A DNA stretch of 64,000 nt, from NCBI GenBank assembly GCA_964017045.1, contig OZ024795.1:54847350-54911349 (forward strand), written 5' to 3'. Shown here piece after piece: positions 55,420 to 64,000 of the stretch; position 1 is the stretch's first letter, and each line of letters begins with the position of its first letter. Source of the DNA: Omphiscola glabra. Its lineage: Eukaryota; Mollusca; Gastropoda; Lymnaeidae. The notes under the pieces were generated by a model. It was not told the DNA's origin. It saw only the letters and a list, made by a program, of their open reading frames with translations, and did not search any database. A program made the translations under genes and the position numbers.

Positions 55420-56077
55420 CCCTAGAGCATTTACTAAGATACCACCGCCTCTCTCCCCCACCCTGTCACGGTCAAACATTTGTTATCCTTCCACCCCACT
55501 TCCTGTGGTTGGGGTGGAATGCGAATTCTAGGACTCCAGTGTCTGTCTTTAGCCATAAATTCTCACAGATGTCATTGCAACTACACCCAGAGTTTCCTCC
55601 TATTTGGCCTCTTGTAATATGATCTGAGTCTGCTTGGACCTGGCATACCTGCACTGATTCTCTCAGTGATAGCAGTTTAAAAATAAAATGATGGTTGTTG
55701 TATAAATGAATATGTTAAAATGTCTGTAATTTAGCGTTATTAAGTGCATTTATTTACTACAATATTCTACTTTTCATGTGACGTCACATTGCTTGAGGGT
55801 ACCCCCCTCCCCCTCGTCACACATCGTCACAAAAATCGGACCCCCCCTCCCCCCCCTAGACGCTTGACGTCATTTATGGATGGCCCCCAAGTGTTGATAT
55901 GTTGGTTATGAAAATATACATGTTTTCCCCTTTGAAGTGCCATTTAATCATTTAAACTAATTTAAACCATTATTATCGATAAGATAAAATGCTTTATTGA
56001 TCCAAATAAATGGAAATGTTTTTTTATAAATTCCATTGTAGCCTACATATTTCAGCACATGGACATAATATAAAATA

Positions 56078-56557
56078 GGCAGTGTCTACATGTCCTGCGA
56101 CCAGACACATAGAGCGGGAGATATTCCTCCAGCGGGCATGTCACGCTTTATTTAACATTGTCACTTTTTAACCATTTGTTCATTATATAATTGAAAACAT
56201 GAAATTAAATTGAAGTATATAGTAAGTTTAAAACACTTTTGGTAATAAGTAATGATAAAAAATAATGGTATAATACTATAAAAGTATGTTTACAGTCAAT
56301 AAATGACTATCCTGTAATTGAATATGAAACAAACAAAAACAGATTATAAATAGTTTAAGAGCTTTGTAATAAACACCTTGAAAGAATAACATTACAAACA
56401 ATAGTAGGATAGTTATTTTACAATGTGACAAGGCTGACGGACAAATATCTTGCGCATAATATCTCGCGCCACTTTGTTACGGCATTCATGTGACTTGGTC
56501 GCCGGAAGAATATCTTGTAAACTTATTCCTCTGGTCGCCAGACATGTAGACACTTCG
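56078..56557. mobile_element. Mutator-like MITE with 9-bp target duplication
   Basis: Both ends read AGTGTCTACATGTC inward, and the inverted similarity extends over about 55 bp (GCGACCAGA, GATATTC). The element is flanked by the identical 9-mer TATAAAATA at 56069-56077 and 56558-56566, the duplication size of Mutator elements. At 480 bp it has no ORF. Confidence 0.75.
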
Positions 56558-57128
56558 TATAAAATACATCAATTTTTAAAATAGACAAATTTAATCATTA
56601 ATAAAAAAAATTATACAATTAAATATAAGAAAATAGACTTGAAAATGATGGGGGACATGAACTCATGCAAATATGAAGGAAAAAGATAGCGACTTGTGCC
56701 AATCTATCTTTTCAGTTTGTGCTTTGTGTGCATCTACATATTTTAAATAGTCTTTATGTGAACACCAGGTTTATTTGGATTGACACAATTTTTTTAATGA
56801 ACAACAACAGAGTATTGGTAGATTCCGTGTCTGATCTGGTTTATGTTTGCACAAGCCGCCCATAGTCTGATACAGTGAGCCTGGAAGGATATGTCTCTAT
56901 GTCTATGCACTCCTATAATGTGATCACATGCCGGTCTGGCACTTCAATGAGAAACAGCACCCACTCCTCTTTCTCTGCCACGAAAAAACCCTGTGGCCAT
57001 CTTCACTTTACTATTAACAGACAGCAATAAAAGAATAACCGTTTAAATAGCACTTCAAACTGGAACAAGAAGATTTTTTCTTAACCAGCGTTGAAGCCTG
57101 CCCCTTTTTTTATTTCTGCCACCGGGTA

Positions 57129-58170
57129 CTAGCGTTGGATCCTGATATAGACTATAACTATACAATTCCTAGTTGGTTCATATTCTTCATCCATATACAT
57201 CCTGTGTTGGTCCATATATTTTCCATAGAAATTTGATCTCCCATGTGTTTTTCTCTCAAATGTGTTTAATAGGGTTTCTTCCATTCTTGTTAGGGTCCAA
57301 CTGTATGTTACAACTGTTCTGATTTCAGTTTTATAAATAGTTTTCTTTGTTTTTCTTGTAATGTTTTTACTTTTGAGTATTTTCTGACTACTGAAGTATA
57401 CCCTGTTTCCGGTTAATATCCTTTCTTTTATTTTTGTTAGTAATTCATTTTTTTTCATTTACTAAGGATCCTAGGTATTTGAATTGATTTAATTTTTCAA
57501 AAGTGTGGTTTCTAATTTTAATGGTTTCATCTGTCTGTTCTTTTCTTATCATAGTCAAGCTTTTTTTTTTTTTTTTTTTTTTTTGTTAACTTCCAGCCCT
57601 GCTTGTAGTGATGTCTCTTCTTTTTCAATACAGACTTTTGATATCACTTTATTACTTTTCCCTAACAGTGCTATGTCATCAGCATATGCAAGATACTGAA
57701 GGGGTTTATTGTAGAGAGTGCTGCGCCGCCCTCAGTGTCCTGTTATTGTTCCTCTGGTGTCATATGAATATTTCTTATAACTCTACATGTATCAGTCTTG
57801 TCAGTTTGTTGGGTATGACAAACTCCTGCAGAGTCTCATATAGATATTTTCTTTTGATGCTGTCATAGGCCATTTTATAGTCCACATAGAGTTGATGTAC
57901 TGGGATATTATATTGGTAATATTTGATGGTGAAAATCTGATCAGTCGTTGGTCTGATTTTTCTGAATCCACTTTGGTAGTCCACCAGTATTTCTTCAGTG
58001 TATGGTTTTAGTCTTTTGGCAATTTGTTTTTGTCAGTATTTTGTATGTTACATTCCTCTGTAGTTAGTGCATTGAAGTTTGGAGCCTTTCTTGTGTATTG
58101 GGATTATTAATTCTGCTTCCCATTCTGTTGGAATTTTCTCTTCTTGCCAAATTTTAGTTACCGGTATAAG
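57129..58170 (-). mobile_element. Decayed LINE reverse transcriptase relic
   Basis: Read on the minus strand, frame-shifted pieces line up in RT order: IWQEEKIPTEWEAELIIPIH and NYRGM (about 58040-58170), YQSGFRKIRPTTDQIF and YVDYKMAYDSI (about 57775-57984), then the C-terminal IKERILTGNRVYFSSQ and KTEIRTVVTYSWTLT region (57129-57458). Stops and frameshifts break it. It belongs to a different lineage from the 15-kb element. Confidence 0.75.
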
Positions 58171-59109
58171 TTTATGTGTTGGGGTGTGTATTATTAGTCA
58201 CATAATGTATTATTTGTTCATAAATAATACATACCATTGGAAAATTTTATAATTTTTATTTTGATAAATTTCATTTTTATTCAATTAATAATTAAACCAT
58301 TAGACATAGAATCGACATGAGGTTTAGAAAGATTGCAAATTAATGTTTCTATTCAAATTATTTAAACAGAAGATTTGGGTGGAATTGAATGTAATTTATT
58401 TTGTAATTGACAAATGCCTGTACCATACTATGACATTGATAAGTAGGAATTTTGAAACTGAATAGAAATTCTTATTCTTTTATATTAAATATAGGCTACA
58501 AACTTAAGACTTTGGTTTATTATAAGTTTGTTTAGTTAAATAGAGACTACAAAATCAAGACTTGGGTTGATTATAAGTTTGTTTAGTTAAATATTTGATT
58601 TTTTCATGCTTATTTGACAAGAAACAGAAATTTCAATTTTGTAGAACAGAAATGAATATCCTTTTAAATGGATTTGATTAAGATTTGATTAATTTTTCAA
58701 ACATTTTAATTTTTCTTAAATATATTTCCTAAATTTTCTTATTAAAATCCAATTTAAATCCAAAAATTGATTTAAATAATATTTACTACATAATATTTGA
58801 TTTATATAAAAATTAACATGTTTCAAAATCTAAAGAACCCTAAAATAGAAAATCAATTAAAATTTTCAAAATTGCTGATTATCAAGCCAGGTTTAAGTGT
58901 AAGTAATAATATTATTTCAAATTTAAAATAAGGACTGGATCAAATCTTATTTAATTGCATTATTTTAAGGCCTATTGATTTTAATAAATATAAATAACAA
59001 TGAATGATCTCCTTTGCCTAATCAGTAACTCTGGCTTGTGGGAAAATTTGCTTGGTTCCATTCTTGGATTGCACAAGATATAGGGACAAATTTAGAATAT
59101 AATTTCTGA
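58171..59109. other. AT-rich intergenic sequence, nothing recognised
   Basis: Very AT-rich, with one duplicated 'aagacttgggttgattataagtttgtttagttaaat' type segment near 58505-58590 and no coding signal. Confidence 0.5.
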
Positions 59110-59119
59110 TTATTTGTTA

Positions 59120-61910
59120 GGAAGCACATACCCTAAATGCCTGTTAGTTTAACCAAACATTGTAGAAAGCAAATACCCTAAGTGTCTGTTAGTTCAACCA
59201 AACATTGTAGGAAGCACATACCCTAAGTTCCTGTTAGTTCAACCAAACATTGTAGGAAGCACATACCCTAAGTTCCTGTTAGTTTAACCAAACAGTGTAG
59301 GAAGCACATACCCTGAGTGCCTGTTAGTTCAACCAAACATTGTAGGAAGCACATACCCTAAGTGCCTGTTAGTTCAACCAAACATTGTAGGAAGCACATA
59401 CCCTGAGTGCCTGTTAGTTCAACCAAACATTGTAGGAAGCACATACCCTGAGTGCCTGTTAGTTCAACCAAACATTGTAGGAAGCACATACCCTGAGTGC
59501 CTGTTAGTTCAACCAAACATTGTAGGAAGCACATACCCTGAGTGCCTGTTAGTTCAACCAAACATTGTAGGAAGCACATACCCTGAGTGCCTGTTAGTTC
59601 AACCAAACATTGTAGGAAGCACATACCCTGAGTGCCTGTTAGTTCAACCAAACATTGTAGGAAGCACATACCCTGAGTGCCTGTTAGTTCAACCAAACAT
59701 TGTAGGAAGCACATACCCTGAGTGCCTGTTAGTTCAACCAAACATTGTAGGAAGCACATACCCTGAGTGCCTGTTAGTTCAACCAAACATTGTAGGAAGC
59801 ACATACCCTGAGTGCCTGTTAGTTCAACCAAACATTGTAGGAAGCACATACCCTAAGTGCCTGTTAGTTCAACCAAACATTGTAGGAAGCACATACCCTA
59901 AGTGCCTGTTAGTTCAACCAAACATTGTAGGAAGCACATACCCTGAGTGCCTGTTAGTTCAACCAAACATTGTAGGAAGCACATACCCTGAGTGCCTGTT
60001 AGTTCAACCAAACATTGTAGGAAGCACATACCCTGAGTGCCTGTTAGTTCAACCAAACATTGTAGGAAGCACATACCCTGAGTGCCTGTTAGTTCAACCA
60101 AACATTGTAGGAAGCACATACCCTGAGTGCCTGTTAGTTCAACCAAACATTGTAGGAAGCACATACCCTGAGTGCCTGTTAGTTCTACCAAACATTGTAG
60201 GAAGCACATACCCTAAGTGCCTGTTAGTTCAACCAAACATTGTAGGAAGCACATACCCTGAGTGCCTGTTAGTTCAACCAAACATTGTAGGAAGCACATA
60301 CCCTGAGTGCCTGTTAGTTCAACCAAACATTGTAGGAAGCACATACCCTAAGTGCCTGTTAGTTCAACCAAACATTGTAGGAAGCACATACCCTGAGTGC
60401 CTGTTAGTTCAACCAAACATTGTAGGAAGCACATACCCTGAGTGCCTGTTAGTTCAACCAAACATTGTAGGAAGCACATACCCTGAGTGCCTGTTAGTTC
60501 AACCAAACATTGTAGGAAGCACATACCCTGAGTGCCTGTTAGTTCAACCAAACATTGTAGGAAGCACATACCCTGAGTGCCTGTTAGTTCAACCAAACAT
60601 TGTAGGAAGCACATACCCTAAGTGCCTGTTAGTTCAACCAAACATTGTAGGAAGCACATACCCTGAGTGCCTGTTAGTTCAACCAAACATTGTAGGAAGC
60701 ACATACCCTGAGTGCCTGTTAGTTCAACCAAACATTGTAGGAAGCACATACCCTGAGTGCCTGTTAGTTCAACCAAACATTGTAGGAAGCACATACCCTG
60801 AGTGCCTGTTAGTTCAACCAAACATTGTAGGAAGCACATACCCTGAGTGCCTGTTAGTTCAACCAAACATTGTAGGAAGCAAATACCCTGAGTGCCTGTT
60901 AGTTCAACCAAACATTGTAGGAAGCACATACCCTGAGTGCCTGTTAGTTCAACCAAACATTGTAGGAAGCACATACCCTGAGTGCCTGTTAGTTCAACCA
61001 AACATTGTAGGAAGCACATACCCTGAGTGCCTGTTAGTTCAACCAAACATTGTAGGAAGCACATACCCTGAGTGCCTGTTAGTTCAACCAAACATTGTAG
61101 GAAGCACATACCCTGAGTGCCTGTTAGTTCAACCAAACATTGTAGGAAGCACATACCCTGAGTGCCTGTTAGTTCAACCAAATATTGTAGGAAGCACATA
61201 CCCTGAGTGCCTGTTAGTTCAACCAAACATTGTAGGAAGCACATACCCTGAGTGCCTGTTAGTTCAACCAAACATTGTAGGAAGCACATACCCTGAGTGC
61301 CTGTTAGTTCAACCAAACATTGTAGGAAGCACATACCCTGAGTGCCTGTTAGTTCAACCAAACATTGTAGGAAGCACATACCCTGAGTGCCTGTTAGTTC
61401 AACCAAACATTGTAGGAAGCACATACCCTGAGTGCCTGTTAGTTCAACCAAACATTGTAGGAAGCACATACCCTGAGTGCCTGTTAGTTCAACCAAACAT
61501 TGTAGGAAGCACATACCCTAAGTGCCTGTTAGTTCAACCAAACATTGTAGGAAGCACATACCCTAAGTGCCTGTTAGTTCAACCAAACATTGTAGGAAGC
61601 ACATACCCTGAGTGCCTGTTAGTTCAACCAAACATTGTAGGAAGCACATACCCTGAGTGCCTGTTAGTTCAACCAAACATTGTAGGAAGCACATACCCTG
61701 AGTGCCTGTTAGTTCAACCAAACATTGTAGGAAGCACATACCCTAAGTGCCTGTTAGTTCAACCAAACATTGTAGGAAGCACATACCCTGAGTGCCTGTT
61801 AGTTCTACCAAACATTGTAGGAAGCACATACCCTAAGTGCCTGTTAGTTCAACCAAACATTGTAGGAAGCACATACCCTGAGTGCCTGTTAGTTCAACCA
61901 AACATTGTAA
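59120..61910. repeat. 45-bp tandem repeat, about 62 copies, very homogeneous
   Basis: The unit is taggaagcacataccctgag plus tgcctgttagttcaaccaaa plus cattg. Most copies are identical. The first four units on the left are more diverged. The commonest variant is ctaag for ctgag, which also decides where the minus-strand frame stops. Confidence 0.97.
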
Positions 61911-62174
61911 CAGCTTTTAAAATATAAATGTTATTTTCAATAAAAACTCTTTTTATATTTATTCTTTCTTTTTTCCCTTGTCATGGTATTCCCAGAAGTA
62001 AATGGAATGCTATATTAAAGTAGATATCTATATCTAAAATGGTTTGTTGGCTTGTCAGGGACAAAAAATTTTTGTTATATCTAGTTTAATTTTGAAGACA
62101 TAAAAAGCTAAAAAATTTAATATAATGTTTTTACGTAAAGTCCAATATTTGAGGGACTGCGTTCAAGCTGTGTA

Positions 62175-62475
62175 AAGTAAATAAATAGTGGAACAAGATA
62201 GGTTTAGTGGAACAAGATAGGTTTAGTGGAACAAGATAGGTTTAGTGGAACAAGATATGTTTAAGGGAACAATATAGGTTTAAGGGAACAATATAGGTTT
62301 AGGGGAACAAGATAGGTTAAGTGGAACAATATAGGTTTAGTGGAACAATATAGTTTTAGTGGAACAAGATTGGTTTAGTGGAACAATATAGGTTTAGTGG
62401 AACAATATAGGTTTAGTGGAACAATATAGGTTTAGTGGAACAATATAGGTTTAGTGGAACAAGATAGGTTTAGGC
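62175..62475. repeat. 19-bp tandem repeat, about 16 copies
   Basis: The unit is gtttagtggaacaatatag, with gataggt and aaggg variants. Confidence 0.93.
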
Positions 62476-62754
62476 TTGACAAAAATAGGCAGGATGGTTA
62501 AAAGGACAACTTGTCTAAATGCCTTCCTCAGCAGACAAAACAAAACAAGAAATAGCCAGAAATTTAAACATATTTTTTACTTAAAAATACTAACGAATTA
62601 GTTTTTATTCTGTTATATTGTCATGATATTTCTGTATTTCACATCAGTGATTTTAATAGAGAACACATTCCTCCAAGGGGAGCAAACATGTTGAAACTTA
62701 AAATTTATTTTAAAATTTACCTACATTAAAAAAAAATCATATATAACCAGATGC

Positions 62755-64000
62755 TGGAATGAGTCAGATCAAAGTTGTGCCCTCTGATTGAGTCAGATCA
62801 TAGTGTCATTTGATTGAGTCAGAACATAGTTGTGTCATTTGATTGAGTCAGAACATAGTTGTGTCATTTGATGAGTCAGAACATAGTTGTGTCATTTGAT
62901 GAGTCAGGACATAGTTCTGTCATTTGATTGAGTCAGGACATAGTTGTGTCATTTGATTGAGTCAGAACATAGTTGTACCATTTGATTGAGTCAGAACATA
63001 GTTGTGTCATTTGATTGAGTCAGAACATAGTTGTGTCATCTGATTGAGTCAGGACATAGTTGTGTCATTTGATTGAGTCAGAACATAGTTGTGTCATTTG
63101 ATTGAGTCAGAACATAGTTGTGTCATTTGATTGAGTCAGAACATAATTGTGTCATCTGATTGAGTCAGGACATAGTTGTGTCATTTGATTGAGTCAGAAC
63201 ATAGTTGTGTCATTTGATGAGTCAGGACATAGTTGTGTCATTTGATTGAGTCAGAACATAGTTGTGTCATTTGATTGAGTCAGGACATAGTTGTGTCATT
63301 TGATTGAGTCAGGACATAGTTGTGTCATTTGATTGAGTCAGGACATAGTTGTGTCATTTGATTGAGTCAGGACATAGTTGTGTCATTTGATTGAGTCAGG
63401 ATATAGTTGTGTCATTTGATGAGTCAGAACATAGTTGTGTCATTTGATGAGTCAGAACATAGTTGTGTCAATTGATTGAGTCAGAACATAGTTGTGTCAT
63501 TTGATTGAGTCAGGACATAGTTGTGTCATTTGATTGAGTCAGAACATAGTTGTGTCATTTGATTGAGTCAGAACATAGTTGTGTCATTTGATTGAGTCAG
63601 AACATAGTTGTGTCATTTGATTGAGTCAGAACATAGTTGTGTCATTTGATTGAGTCAGAACATAGTTGTGTCATCTGATTGAGTCAGAACATAGTTGTGT
63701 CATTTGATTGAGTCAGAACATAGTTGTGTCATCTGATTGAGTCAGAACATAGTTGTGTCATTTGATTGAGTCAGGACATAGTTGTGTCATTTGATTGAGT
63801 CAGAACATAGTTGTGTCATCTGATTGAGTCAGAACATAGTTGTGTCATTTGATTGAGTCAGAACATAGTTGTGTCATTTGATTGAGTCAGAACATAGTTG
63901 TGTCATTTGATTGAGTCAGAACATAGTTGTGTCATTTGATTGAGTCAGAACATAGTTGTGTCATCTGATTGAGTCAGAACATAGTTGTGTCATCTGATTG
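62755..64000. repeat. 30-bp tandem repeat running off the window, at least 41 copies
   Basis: The unit is tgattgagtcagaacatagt plus tgtgtcattt, with AACATAG/GACATAG variants and some 28-bp units (tgatgagtc). The word TGAGTCA resembles an AP-1 site, but it recurs simply because the unit does. Confidence 0.96.

Larger units (their letters stand above)
54265..55888. mobile_element. Outer MITE-like DNA transposon of a three-level nest
   Basis: The left end GGGGCCATCCATAAATGATG is mirrored at the right by the complement of GGGGCCATCCATAAATGACG. Further inverted similarity (cgtcacaaatcgtcac runs) extends inward on both sides. About 1.6 kb between the ends includes two further elements. No target duplication is obvious. 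Confidence 0.7.

Noticed and set aside
59358..61514. Minus-strand ORFs of CFLQCLVELTGTQGM repeats
   Set aside because: Identical 45-bp units simply lack a stop in one frame. Every ctaag variant ends it. There is no start, splice or domain evidence.
62755..64000. Tandem AP-1-like sites (TGAGTCA) as an enhancer
   Set aside because: The heptamer is part of a 30-bp minisatellite unit. Nothing else suggests a regulatory role.
1..64000. tRNA, rRNA or other structured RNA genes
   Set aside because: I found no complete cloverleaf or rRNA segment. The only tRNA-like match is the SINE-type relic at 36.65 kb.

Overview
The window looks like a piece of an animal genome, most likely from an invertebrate and possibly a mollusc. 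It is AT-rich, has spliced genes with GT-AG introns, carries non-LTR retrotransposons and MITE-like DNA transposons, and has extracellular thrombospondin type 1 (TSP1), laminin G and immunoglobulin domains. I cannot name the species from sequence alone. By hand addition, about two fifths of the 64 kb is tandem (minisatellite) repeat, with units of 12-83 bp in about 40 separate arrays. Most lie in introns or intergenic DNA and make long meaningless open frames.

Layout. (1) 1-5.6 kb: the 3' end of a plus-strand gene of unknown function, four phase-compatible exons ending at a TAA at 5520-5522. (2) 8.96-52.77 kb: one minus-strand gene fills most of the window. I rebuilt 26 coding exons. Every junction has a GT donor and AG acceptor, every phase agrees, and the total is 8127 nt, i.e. 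2708 residues plus stop. The protein reads: signal peptide; an unrecognised Cys-containing helical module plus TSP1, present twice; six more TSP1 repeats interrupted by an N-glycosylation-rich spacer; two laminin G domains; one immunoglobulin domain; a dibasic RRKR site; one transmembrane helix; and a repeat-rich, Gln/Ser-rich cytoplasmic tail of about 1320 residues. It is a candidate cell-surface adhesion or receptor protein, and I do not recognise it as a named family. The two genes converge tail to tail across about 3.4 kb of satellite-like DNA. (3) 52.8-59.1 kb: upstream intergenic DNA with a three-layer nest of DNA transposons, a Mutator-like MITE with a perfect 9-bp target duplication, and a decayed LINE. 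(4) 59.1-64 kb: very homogeneous 45-bp and 30-bp arrays running to the window edge.

Mobile elements inside the big gene's introns are a young 5'-truncated LINE (14.9-17.7 kb) inserted into a 44-bp minisatellite with a 13-bp target duplication, a hAT-like element with internal repeats (31.4-33.0 kb), a SINE-like relic (36.65 kb) and a LINE 3' relic (50.5 kb). Several minisatellite units contain copies of the gene's own splice sites. The repeats inside coding exons all have unit lengths divisible by three.
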